The position numbers and the translations under genes were made by a program. From Isoetes taiwanensis (Eukaryota > Streptophyta > Lycopodiopsida > Isoetales > Isoetaceae), in the NCBI GenBank assembly GCA_021234155.1, contig JAJEKV010000051.1, forward strand, positions 62,001 to 126,000: a DNA stretch of 64,000 bases, read 5' to 3'. Position 1 is the first letter of the stretch; the number at the start of each line of letters is the position of its first letter. The notes under the pieces are model-generated. The model did no database searches. It was not told the DNA's origin and saw only the letters and a program-made list of their open reading frames with translations. Positions 1 to 9,330 of the stretch are shown here, piece by piece.

Positions 1-1312
1 GCAATGGGTGTACCCTGTAAGATTGGAAACTATGAAAGCTTCTCATTTACTTAGAGATCATACATGTGGCATCAAATCTTGCCAGTATCTTGAGTGTAAA
101 AATTCACATGGGTACATTGTGTAATATTTGGTTTTGTAGCGACAATGGAGGAATCTTGGTCATGGTATGATATCATATGATATTTCCTAAAATGGTGAAC
201 TCATTTTCTTATAGAAAAGCATGGGTACTTGTTATATACGCTGGAGCATGCAACATGACGCGTAATTTTTGCCCAGGATATACATGAGGATTGAGGTGCA
301 AAAATTAATTGCATATTCTGCAAGTTAATAACGTATTTCCTTATTCTCAATTTAGGGCTAAAGGAGATATTTTTTTGGGGGCTGAATAATGGTTTGAGAC
401 AAGGTTATTATGCATCGATATGCCCTTAGGGTTTGCGCTTTAAGAATGCCGTTCACCGATGAAAACTGGGCAGAAATTGTACTAAACGGCTCTTCCAGGT
501 ATGCCTTTCTTAGGCAAAAATGCTCAGTAGCAGATGGCCAGTTCGTGGCTATAGCCATTTCGTGGCTAACACATGAACCAGGATATTTCCTTTGCCGTTT
601 GCATGCTCTAAAAACAAGTTCATGAAGTCTTTTTGAAGCTTCGACTGTTTTGAAAGATCCAAATCGGTTATTACGGCAACATGCCCCAAGCTTGGCCAAT
701 TTTTGCAAGCTCTTCCGCAGATGCTGATATTTTCTCAAGGAAGATCAGAGATGCTATTTCAAAAAATCCTCAATATCCCTGTACATACAGTTGGAAGGCG
801 AGGTTAAATCCTTCAAGGCAAACTTGATGTAACCGGTCCTGCATTTCCTATATTTTTTCATAGCGAAGGAAGCTTGTAAACTATGATTGTTCTTGTTTAT
901 AATAAGAGTTTGATCTTTTATTTAAGACACCATTCGCATGATTGTTATACACACCACAGAAAGAAATATTGTAAAAGTAAATTTCTTTTTGGTGATGAAA
1001 TATCTTTGGTTGCATAAGACATTTTTGTCTCCTAAAATTTAAGAAACTTGTACTGAATTTATTCTTCTATATTCTACATTCCATTTTCCATTTGCTTACA
1101 CTAACAAAGGGCAAGCGCTTACATTGGGTGAAAGGCGAAGAGCCGAGAATATCCAATGTACCTTTTGGCCCCTGCATCATTACCACGTCGTGCTAATGTT
1201 TGCTTGTTTGGCTGCAGGTACGGATATTCTCCTCTCAATGTGGTTCTCTTGTCCTAGGTCAAGTTGTTTTTGCATACATGGATGATGGAAGCTGGCTGGC
1301 TATATGTCTTAG
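1..1312 (+). repeat. Truncated third copy of the 17.8 kb unit (segment A)
   Basis: This stretch matches 9331-10627 and 27130-28430 nearly base for base, starting with the same GCAATGGGTGTACCCTG and running to TATATGTCTTA. There it stops abruptly: the other copies continue into CTTACAAGATTATTC, this one into an unrelated GGGGTCTAAGC. Because it starts inside the unit at the window edge, the array probably continues to the left. It holds short overlapping reading frames on both strands but no recognised domain. Differences from the other copies mostly fall on CAG or CTG sites, for example CTG read as CTTTG near 1003. Confidence 0.9.
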
Positions 1313-1486
1313 GGGTCTAAGCACAATATTGGGGGGCAAAAATGCGCATGGCAAGCACCCCTTCAGCACCCCCCTAAAGAAGTTTTTTCCTCTTTTTTTT
1401 CCCTCCCTTTTTTTTTTTTTTCAATTGTGTTCTTGCTTTACCCTAAAATCCTTTTGGCGCACATTTTTTAGCGTGAAGCCGGACCT

Positions 1487-1672
1487 ATGATTTCATGCTA
1501 TGATTTGAGGCGGAGCTATGATCTTTTGTCGCCAATGAATCATCGGTACTTTATCATAATTGCCATGCACCGCCTCGATGTTGCCCTTTGGGTACAAACC
1601 CCTGTAGAGGTTTTATTTGAAGATCGGCGTCTCGGCAAAGAACCAAGCAAGCCGCCTACCATACAAGAGGTA
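1487..1672 (+). CDS. Possible exon, unrecognised
   Basis: An open stretch ends at CATACAAGAG followed by GTAAAAAT, a plausible splice donor. The translation contains MHRLDVALWVQTPVEVLFED and looks like ordinary protein. I recognise no family. It lies on the same strand as, and upstream of, the exon-like stretches at 1862-2320 and 4164-4836, so all three may belong to one gene broken up by transposon insertion. Confidence 0.25.
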
Positions 1673-1861
1673 AAAATCCATGTCTCCGTGTCATCCTTCC
1701 CGATTTTTCCGTTTGTCTTTGAAGTTAAGAAAGATTGAAGATTATTTGTTTTGTTCTTTTTAATTTGAATCGCCTAACTTTTTTCGATGCTTGCTTTGGT
1801 GATGAGGAAAGCTTACACGATCCAAACAATTTGTAGAATATCGTGGCTTGTGCAATGAGGG

Positions 1862-2320
1862 CAAGGATCCAAGCACTATAACTTGGGGCGATTGCACGTG
1901 GGTGATTTCTTGACAGTTTGGACCACGGAAGTGAAGAAAGACAACAAGATAAAAGTATCAGCAATTAGGCCAGAGTTTGAACATCGTCTCAAGGATTTAA
2001 TTAACAGGGTTTATCAAGATGGTTTGAAAAACAATGAGGCCAGAACTATTTTTGCCCGTGCATTCGCTTGGCAGCACACTAGAAGAGCTGAATCGAACCC
2101 AAGTAAGTATTTGTTGGATTGGGCTACCTTTGCTTTTGAAATAATTGAGATTTCAAATAGGAACAAAAGGCATAAAACAGATCAAGTAGACACTACTTTG
2201 GAGAATATTAATATGGGTGTCTCTTATTTAGAAGCTGAATATTTAGCTTTTGAAGATTCCATCAAGTCTCTGCAGCAGCAAATCAAAGAGGTTGAAATTG
2301 AGAAAATTATAAAGTTTTAG
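1862..2320 (+). CDS. Possible exon of unrecognised protein with coiled-coil end
   Basis: An open frame of about 150 residues with balanced composition. The end, around LAFEDSIKSLQQQIKEVEIE, has a heptad-like pattern suggesting a short coiled coil. There is no recognised domain and no convincing start codon; the usable ATG is absent near the 5' end, which fits an internal exon. It is followed by a 1.5 kb polypurine tract and a Helitron 3' end, after which a splice acceptor opens the RING exon at 4164. The Helitron may therefore sit in an intron of this gene. Confidence 0.35.
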   Translation, partial: QGSKHYNLGRLHVGDFLTVWTTEVKKDNKIKVSAIRPEFEHRLKDLINRVYQDGLKNNEARTIFARAFAWQHTRRAESNPSKYLLDWATFAFEIIEISNRNKRHKTDQVDTTLENINMGVSYLEAEYLAFEDSIKSLQQQIKEVEIEKIIKF

Positions 2321-2433
2321 CGTATGTCTTGAATCAAACCCTAATTTAGATAGTTGAAATCGTCTGATTGCATTTGAAGGCCGAGATTTATCACACAACT
2401 TCCCACCACCATGATTGGCCATGCTCTGATCTC

Positions 2434-3985
2434 TTAAGAGGAAAGGGAAAATGGCAGAGAAAAGGGCAAAGTGAGAGGCAAAAAGGCACGGGTAAAAGGG
2501 AAAGACGGAGAAGGAAAAAGGTCAAAGGGAAAAGAGCACGAAAAAGGGAAAGAAAAAGAAAGGGAGAAAAAGGAAGGAAAAAAAGACACTATGAAAAGAA
2601 AAAGGGGGAAAGGGTGAGGACGGATAAGGGAAAAGAAAAGGGGAAGGGAGGAAAAGGAAGAAAAAAGGGGCAACGGAAAAAATGTGAAGACGAAAAGGGT
2701 GACGGAAGGGAAAAAGGGGAAGATAAGAATGGTGGAGAGAAGGAAAAAAGGGCATGGAAAAATAGAAAGGGAAGGAAAAAGGAAAAAGGAGGCGAAAAAG
2801 GGAAAAGGGCATGAGGAAAAGGGAGAGGGAAATGAGAGAGGAAGGAGAAAGTGGCACGAGAAGAGGAAAAGGGTGAGGAAAGGAAAAAAAGAAAGGGAAA
2901 AAGAGATGGAAAAAGGGAAAACGGAAAAGCGAAAAGCAAAAAGAGAACAGAAAACATGGAATAGGAAAAGAGGAAAAGGGAAAAGGGGAAGAGGGTGGGA
3001 AAAGGAGGAAAAAGGGCATGTGAAAAAGGTGGAAAAAATGGAATGGAAAAGGGTGTGGGAAAATGGAAAGGAAAAGAGAGAAGGAAAAAAAAGGGTGGAA
3101 AGGAAAGAGGAAAAGGGCATGGAAAAAGAGAAAAGGATGAAAAAAAGAAGGAAAAGGAAAAAGGAAATGGGAGGCGAAAAGGGAAAGGGGAAAGACAAAA
3201 GAACACGAGGAATAAGGAGGGAAAATGGAAAAGAGGAAGGGAAAAAGGGCACGGAAAAAACTGGAAGAGGGAAAGGGTGAGGAAAGGGTAAAAATAAAGG
3301 GAAAAAGAGCATGGGGAAAGGGAAAAGAAAAAGAAGAAAGGGGAATAGGGACGGGGAAAAGGGCAAGAGGGTAAGGAAAGGCGGAAGAAAAGGCAAGTAA
3401 AAAAAAGTGGAAAAAAGGAAATGGAAAAATACATGGGAAAAAGGGAAAAGGAAAAAGGAAAGGGAAAGGGAAAGAGAAAAGGAAAGGGGGAAGGAAAGAG
3501 GAAAAGGGCACGGGAAAAATGGAAAGGGTGGGGAAATGATGAAAAAAGAAGGAAAGGGAAAAGGAAAAAGGAAGGCGTTTAGGGGGGAAGGAAAGGAAAA
3601 AAGGCATGAGAAAAAAGGAAGAAGAAAATGGGAAAAAAGAGACATGAGATAAAGAAGAAGAGGGTGAGGAGAGGAAGAAAAACATAAAAAAAAAGGTGGG
3701 GAAAAGGGAATGCAAAAAGGGCATGAGAAAAGAGAAGGGAAAAGAGAAAAGCAAAAGGAATGGGAAAAGGAAAGGGAAAAAAGAGCATGAGAAAAATGGG
3801 AAGGGTGGAGAAAGGTGAAAAGGGAAGGAAAAAAGCCGTCAAAAAAAGGGAAAGGGAAAGGGAAAAATGAGAAGGAGAAAAGGAACAAAAAGAGGAGGGA
3901 GAAGAGGGTAAAAAAAGATAAGAAAAGGGAAAAAAGAAAGTGTGTAAGAAAATGAGGAAAAAAGGATATGCAGGATAGAGCAAAG
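2434..3985 (+). repeat. 1.5 kb polypurine tract
   Basis: The plus strand is almost entirely A and G in runs such as GGGAAAAAGG, interrupted about every 40-160 bases by a CATG, CACG or CAAG step (for example near 2487, 2536, 2750, 2810, 3016, 3117, 3249, 3509, 3604, 3721, 3786). This makes it a degenerate minisatellite rather than a simple microsatellite. Long open frames on either strand here (Lys/Arg/Gly-rich on plus, Phe/Ser/Pro-rich on minus) result from composition. Similar but shorter tracts occur at 15661-16082, 33421-33842 and 45690-46095. Confidence 0.95.
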
Positions 3986-4112
3986 GGAAGGTTATCAAAT
4001 GCACAAAAACCTCTTATAGCCTAGCAATGATGGACTTGGTTTCTATTATATTAGATGTATAAAAATGAGTCTGAGCTGAATAGGTTTCCATCCACAAATG
4101 TTCCCAACATTT

Positions 4113-4141
4113 GCCCAGCAACGCTGGGCACCATTACTAGT
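4113..4141 (+). mobile_element. Helitron 3' terminus (hairpin plus CTAG)
   Basis: A perfect 7-bp stem GCCCAGC/GCTGGGC (4113-4119 and 4123-4129, loop AAC) is followed by ACCATTA and then CTAG at 4137-4140 with a T next. This is the standard 3' end of Helitron rolling-circle transposons: a subterminal GC-rich hairpin, a short spacer, then CTRR, inserted next to T. A nearly identical end lies at 46180-46207 next to unrelated flanks, which supports a real element boundary. The matching 5' TC end was not identified, so the element length is unknown; the polypurine tract probably lies inside it. Confidence 0.8.
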
Positions 4142-4163
4142 TAGAAATGAGGGCTTGCTTGCA

Positions 4164-4836
4164 GGTTTTGATGAGGCTGCAACCTCTGTTTCCAAGAGTA
4201 TTAAAATTGTTAAACGTGATATTCAGCTTATGGTTGAAGACTTTCCAGATGAGGAAATTGGTATTGCTAAGCTTTGTGATGATGAATCTAAGCTTGGTTT
4301 GTCTTTGCTCACAATTTTGAAAAGGAAAAAACAGGCTGACAACAGTAAAGCAATGGAGGAGAAGTTATCAGGTTTGAACAATGCCTTGCAGGCCAGAATT
4401 TTGGATTTTTCTGAATACAAAGAGAAGGCTAAACATTTGCAGCACCTACGTGAGCACTATGCTAGCAGAAGCATTATTAGACCGAGTTCTGGTAAGTTGA
4501 CAGTGATTAATCTTGTTTCTGGTTGTCAAGTATGTGGGTTTGAATTCAATCCAGATTATACATTTAGTGTTGAATTAAAATGTGGACACAAGTATCACTT
4601 GTTTTGTTTCCAAGTTTGTATGGAGAACCTTCTTTGCATAGTTTGCAAGAGTGAAGTGCCCTCTGAATTATATGTTGAGCTTGGTTACCCGATTCCTTAC
4701 CTACCAACAAGTGTAAGGAAGAACTTGTTGCTCATGAAGAAGATGATGAAGACATCGAGGAAGATCAAGTCTCTGAACCTGAACCTGTGAAGGTGAAGAG
4801 ACGTGTAACAAGGTCTATGACATCACCCAAGAAAGG
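4164..4836 (+). pseudogene. RING-H2 zinc-finger protein exon, frame-broken
   Basis: The exon opens after the acceptor GCTTGCAG at 4156-4163, in frame with GFDEAATSVSKSIK. After about 110 residues of helical, Lys/Glu-rich sequence comes a zinc finger, CQVC, then KCGHKYHLFC, then CIVC. The spacing C-x2-C-x15-C-x-H-x2-H-x2-C-x9-C-x2-C fits a RING-H2 domain, usually an E3 ubiquitin ligase module. The frame closes at 4788, but a +2 frame from about 4690 encodes an acidic then basic tail, ending KVKRRVTRSMTSPKK at a GT donor near 4835. The original protein probably crossed a one- or two-base indel here. Upstream exons may be those at 1487 and 1862. Role unknown. Confidence 0.55.
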
Positions 4837-4913
4837 TTAGTATGTAGATAAATGTCTTTATTAATTGCAGTTTATAAATCTTACGACCTTTGTGTTTTTG
4901 ATTCTTTGCCAAG

Positions 4914-5900
4914 AGGAAATGGAAGGAGAAGAACATGCTAGTATTGGACACGCTAAGGATCAAACAGATCCAGGGGATTTCGAGGCTGAACGCACCAATA
5001 GTAATAGAATCCTTACCAATTGCGTAAGAAGGTGGACAAAAGAAACTCCCTAATGTTCGTAAAAAGGTAGACCTAGGAAATGGAATGCACATGAGCATAT
5101 ACCTGCAGGTTCGGGTGAGTGCATATACTAGTTATAAAATAATGTCATTCATGTTTGTATTTTTAACTTACTTACCTTCTGAGATAAGCCAAAGAGTACA
5201 AAGAAGGCTGGACCAAAATGTAGCAAAGAAGAGGTTACCAAGAAAAAATGTGGGGAGAATACACCAAAGGATTCTTTGAAGAACCTACAACAGGATGCTC
5301 CCTCAGGTATACATGTGCTACATTTCATTTCAAAGAATGATGTGTTACTAAATTGCAGCTACTAATTATCATTTTACATTTGTTAGATGATACTTTAAGC
5401 AACCAAGCCGAGTCCTTCAACTCTAGCCAGATTGCAAATTTGTGGTTTGAACCCGGCGGCATCATCGATGCCCCCTTTAAGCTAAAGCACCTTTTGAAGC
5501 CCTCAGAATAACTGCAGCACCTCTAGTTCCAAAGACCTTTTGAAGCCCCCCAGAAGCTGCGGCACCTTCTCGAAGCCCCCAGAATCAGCAAAGCACCTCT
5601 AGTTCCAGCACCTTTTATTTCGGCACAGGTGGAAGCCAATGTTCCTATAGTGCAGGCTCCTTCATTTGAATCTCCTCATGTTCCTCTCGAAGTTGTAATA
5701 CCATTAGTTGAAGCCCCTTCAGCTCAAGCACCTCCAATTCCATCTCTACCTATTTCTGCCCAAGTTTGCGGTATCTTCAATTCCATCTGCTGCTGCCAAA
5801 GATGCTGATGCTCGTGATGATGACAGTGATGAAGAAGCCATGACACTGGAACAATTTGTTAAACATAAGAAGATCTCTTTACACTTGCCAGGTTTGTAAC
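4914..5900 (+). pseudogene. Possible downstream exons of the RING-finger gene (decayed)
   Basis: Short exon-like stretches continue on the same strand: a charged segment around 4915-5053 (EEHASIGHAKDQTDPGDFEA), then 5630-5780 encoding a Pro/Ala-rich linker (VEAPSAQAPPIPSLPISAQV), then in another frame 5775-5897 an acidic segment (DADARDDDSDEEAMTLEQF) ending at LHLPG before GTTTGTAA. This composition suits a disordered tail of a nuclear protein. Frames are interrupted, so the locus is at best a pseudogene or contains consensus indels. No domain is recognised after the RING. Confidence 0.3.
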
Positions 5901-6289
5901 TTATTGATATTTGCAACTTGCCAGGTTTGTAACTTTGTATGTTAATTCAGTTTCATGTTACTATTATGCAGAGTGAAGATCCCTTTTCAAATGACATGAA
6001 CTACAATGTTTATTTTGTACAGGATGAATGTCAAACCATTGACACGATGTCAATGTTTTTGCACTGCCTATTTTGTAAAGGCAGCAAATTTGAACCTCTC
6101 ACAATGTAAATGCCTTTCAAATGAATGAAATATTTATGGTTGTCAAACTTGTGAGCATTGTTTGTATGAATATGTGGTTTGCAGTCTTCTTTATGAAAAT
6201 GTGGTTTGCAACAGGTTAATTGTACTGAAGCTTTGAGAGCTAGCAATACTTGAATATGGAATATTTGAAAATGCAATTAAAACTTTACA

Positions 6290-6615
6290 CAAACACAAAC
6301 ACAAAGAAGACAATAGAAACAGACAACTTATTGTCTTCAATACAAAAACACAAGTTATTGAACTTGAAATAATACAAGTTATTGAACTCAACAAGTTATT
6401 GAACTCGAAATAATACTGGTTATTGAACTCAAAAACAAGTTATTGAACTCGAAATAATACAAGTTATTGAACTCAAAAACACGTTATTGAACTCGAAATA
6501 ATACAAGTTATTGAACTCGAAATAATACAAGTTATTGAACACAAGTTATTGAACACAAGTCAAAAACACAAGTTATTGAACTCAAATAGAAAAACACAAG
6601 TTATTTCACTTCATG
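6290..6615 (+). repeat. Minisatellite with CAAGTTATTGAACTC core
   Basis: About ten copies of a unit built on CAAGTTATTGAACTC, spaced by AAAAACA or GAAATAATA, run head to tail. Unit length varies between about 16 and 25 bases. No coding potential seen. Confidence 0.9.
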
Positions 6616-6786
6616 AAATGATAAAGACACTTAAACATTAACTACCAACACTTGTAAAATTTCATTACTTAAACATTTGTTCAATTCATACAGCTGTTCC
6701 ATACAGGCAGTTGACAATCCAGGCACCCAACAAGAAAAACAATAGAAAAAAGACACTTGATCAACCAGATTCACTTGATATTAAAA

Positions 6787-6908
6787 CAAGGCTGTTACAT
6801 GCCCAAATTTACAATGTTATATTAAGGCTGTTACATGCCCAAGTTTACAAGGCTGTTACATGCCCAAGTTTACAAGGCTGTTACATGCCCAAGTTTACAA
6901 TGTTATAT
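6787..6908 (+). repeat. 25-bp tandem repeat (GGCTGTTACATGCCCAAGTT core)
   Basis: Four consecutive copies of a 25-39 base unit, GGCTGTTACATGCCCAAGTT plus TACAA, the first two separated by ATGTTATATTAA. It lies just downstream of the 3' end of the minus-strand transposase-like gene. Confidence 0.9.
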
Positions 6909-6939
6909 TAACATTTATGCATGGATTCACTTCACTGCA

Positions 6940-7182
6940 TCAATCCTCCTCTGTACTGGGGCTGGCAGCGAGTGCCTCGGATGAGGGAGGAGGCAAATAC
7001 TCAATAATCTGCTCATGTACATCGCGTCGAGAGGCGTAACACACCCTTCTCACCATGTGCGACCGCAATTCAACCTTTGCACAAACTACAAGGTGTGTAT
7101 AGCAAGTTACATCATCGGGCATATTGTCTAACAGCTCATACTTACCATCTCCGATGAACTTGTAATATTTACGATAAGACAA
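6940..7182 (-). CDS. C-terminal exon of the DDE transposase-like gene
   Basis: An 80-residue open frame containing YYKFIGDGKYELLDNMP and CYTHLVVCAKVEL, ending in an acidic Ser/Pro-rich tail. The cytosine-tyrosine-threonine-histidine stretch at the end of the catalytic region is how I remember the C-terminus of the transposase-like family described at 7708-8510. It follows decayed coding sequence at 7200-7480 on the same strand. It is most simply the last exon of that gene. The start assigned here is internal, since the frame stays open a few codons upstream. Confidence 0.45.
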   Translation of the reverse strand: MSYRKYYKFIGDGKYELLDNMPDDVTCYTHLVVCAKVELRSHMVRRVCYASRRDVHEQIIEYLPPPSSEALAASPSTEED

Positions 7183-7399
7183 CCTCCCACTGTTGAACTT
7201 AGAGCCCCATAGTCCTTAAATGCATCTTTGGACAATGTGTTTAGGTTGATTGCACTTGATTATCCGAAATCCACATTCTCATCATTTCCTTCCTCTGCAT
7301 TCACAACAAAGTTATCACCTACTTCAACCATTTCTGCTTTCCATTGATTGTCCCCCTCATACTGTACATGGTGGACGGGTGATTCCTGCTCAAAAATCA

Positions 7400-7632
7400 T
7401 AGGAATCAGGGTTGACAATGAATAATCTCCAAGCCGAGATGCATGTCTACATTTAGACCATAATTCTCTCTAACAAAATCTGCAAAAGCATGATAGATGC
7501 CTATGTGCTATTTCAGTTGGCCTGTCTTGGCAGTAAGGCCTAATTGTGTGAATCTTTTTTGTACCTGCTAAAGTATCACATTCATATGGCAAATCTCTGT
7601 TCACAAACCCCAACTTAACAAGCCAGAAGAAC
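7400..7632 (-). pseudogene. Third exon of the DDE transposase-like gene, frameshifted
   Basis: The exon begins after the acceptor TATTTTAG (about 7633-7640) and encodes VKLGFVNRDLPYECDTLAG. Near 7490 the first frame runs into a stop, while the next frame continues as YHAFADFVRENYGLNVDMHL. That points to a one-base indel, real or from the consensus. It follows the donor at 7707 of the catalytic exon. Confidence 0.45.
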
Positions 7633-7707
7633 CTAAAATAAACGGTTGTGGGTGTAAGAAATAATTTCAATATTAAATGACTCAACACTATGGAATAAAA
7701 CTAATAC

Positions 7708-8510
7708 CTTTGTATGTTGCAGTCCTTTGAAGTTTGTTTGCAGTCCTTTGAAGTTTGTTTGCAGCTGAAATAGGAATTGAGAAAGTTGACAACATCTTCA
7801 GAATTCCTTAAGGGTGTGCTGTCCCTTTTAAGCATTTCACTCGTCAATATTCTTTTGATGACAGCTCCAGCCCCGTCATGCTCCCCTTTACCATGTGATG
7901 TGGCAAAGAAGTTCCACTGCAACTTAATCCCCTTGAGCTTGTAGAATCTTCCCAAGAAGTAGAAAGCTCTAGAAGATTTGAACTGTGCGGCACATCCGTC
8001 AGACCAGAACACATGTTTTGCCAAATTAACTCCCCTGCTCAACATAAACTCGTGATGGTTTTGCAAACAATGCTGGACAAATAAACTGTCATGTTTCTTA
8101 TCGTCCGATATATAGAAATGTGTCTCTTTCACTATTTTTCTGTCACCAATCTTGATGTGTGGGATTTCAGATTCTTGGGCATGTCTGTAAGTGATATGAA
8201 CTAGGATGGAACATTGGTCATTATGCCAATGCATACTTTGGATTTCCTGTTGAACTTTGAAGGAGAAATTCTCGGCAAAATCTATAACAGAAACCACAGT
8301 ACCTTTTGGAAATGTTTGAAGACAATTTTTAAATTGTTTAGCTTGCCACCTAGCTGTGTAATTATGTGGAATGAACTGCTTCATGACAGATTCAGCATGA
8401 GACATGAATTCTTTCAATGTTGTTGTTTTGTAGACTAGCCTCATGATATCCTTGGTCTTCTCTTTGATGGAGCCATCCTTTCCCACATTCCTTTTTATTG
8501 TCTCTTTAAC
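7708..8510 (-). CDS. Catalytic exon of a DDE/RNase H-fold transposase-like protein
   Basis: This 268-residue exon is bounded by an acceptor (CTGCTGCAG, 8511-8519) and a donor (ACAAAG then GTATTAG, 7707 down). Landmarks in order: VIDFAENFSF, then FWSDGCAAQFKSSRAF, then FATSHGKGEHDGAGAVIKR. These match the conserved DFAEN, SDGC-x2-Q-x-KS and HGKG-x2-DG blocks of a widespread uncharacterised protein family of animals and non-seed plants that I take to be transposase-derived; the acidic residues suggest an RNase H-like catalytic core. A 21-base direct duplication at 7726-7767 repeats KQTSKDC. The tandem duplication starts inside this exon at about 8354, so only this copy is full length. Activity is inferred, not shown. 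Confidence 0.65.
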
Positions 8511-8605
8511 CTGCAGCAGTCTCAGATTCATAGTTTCAGATTTAGTTTAAATAAGTTGCATGTCATTACAAATATTGAATACAAGTGCAAAAACAATGTA
8601 CATAC

Positions 8606-9085
8606 CTTCTCAAAGTTCTTCCAATCGATTGTCCGAATAGCGCTCTTCTCCCTTGGACATCTTTTGAATTTTCTTATTCCACATGAGCTGCAATCAAGTT
8701 GAAGACAATTTGCTTTGTGCCAAAGATCCTCATCTGCCTTAGAACATACCGTTGACCTCCATAATTCACTAACACTATTGAAAGTCTTCTCCTTTGCTTC
8801 ACAAAGATCTCCAGCACCACAAATTGAACACTTGCACTTACAATTTGTTCCATGTGTGTTCATGTCTCCTCTAATTCTATTCAATGCCTGTCTCACAAAT
8901 TCCATCTTCATGTGATAAATGCACATGCATGTTTCACGATCTTTTAGTCTCCTAACAAACAAAGGTTTCAAGCACTCAAACCTTCTCAAACCTACTTTGA
9001 TGTCAGGATTCTGTTTCTGAAACTCACTTTTTGTAGAAGACAACCTGCACGTCATCTTTCTTTCTTTTTTGCTTCCTTTTGATCA
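8606..9085 (-). pseudogene. Exon 1 of the DDE transposase-like gene, zinc-binding region
   Basis: Encodes GLRRFECLKPLFVRRLKDR, then a Cys-rich block with CKCKCSICGAGDLC and LQLDCSSCGIRKFKRC, ending NFEK at the donor GTATGT (8605). The cysteine spacing suggests one or two zinc-binding modules ahead of the catalytic exon. The ATG shared with the second copy at 26886 lies near 9085, but a four-base insertion here (CTCACTTT against CTTT, near 9030) breaks the frame between start and domain. The frame of the second copy is open. Confidence 0.6.
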
Positions 9086-9114
9086 TACAGGAAGAATATT
9101 ACCTATGGCATATT

Positions 9115-9226
9115 GTGATTATAGGATAGTGCAAGACCCTTACTGTAATGGTAGGGTCTTGCCCATCCTATGATTACAGCACAGACTTGAAGAGGTCTGC
9201 CACTATCCTACGGTTGGAGGTAGGAT
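9115..9226 (+). repeat. Three adjacent hairpins upstream of the transposase-like gene
   Basis: A long imperfect stem pairs 9115-9140 with 9153-9177 (arms share ATAGGAT and GCAAGACCCT). It is followed by CAGAC/GTCTG at 9182-9199 and ATCCTAC/GTAGGAT at 9205-9226. They begin about 30 bases upstream of the putative start codon of the minus-strand transposase-like gene. They could be sub-terminal binding sites of that element or a transcribed foldback. The same set recurs at 26915-27027. Confidence 0.75.
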
Positions 9227-9330
9227 TTTTTTTATTATTGATCAACTTTTGCTTCTTGAATGTTAGCCCTCAGATGGCACATTAAGTAATATTTGTTGTA
9301 TACCACTAGCAACATAAATGGAGTCAAGAG

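Noticed and set aside
2434-3888. A 484-residue minus-strand open frame
   Set aside because: It is made of Phe, Ser, Pro and Leu only and mirrors the polypurine tract; other frames are equally open for the same reason.
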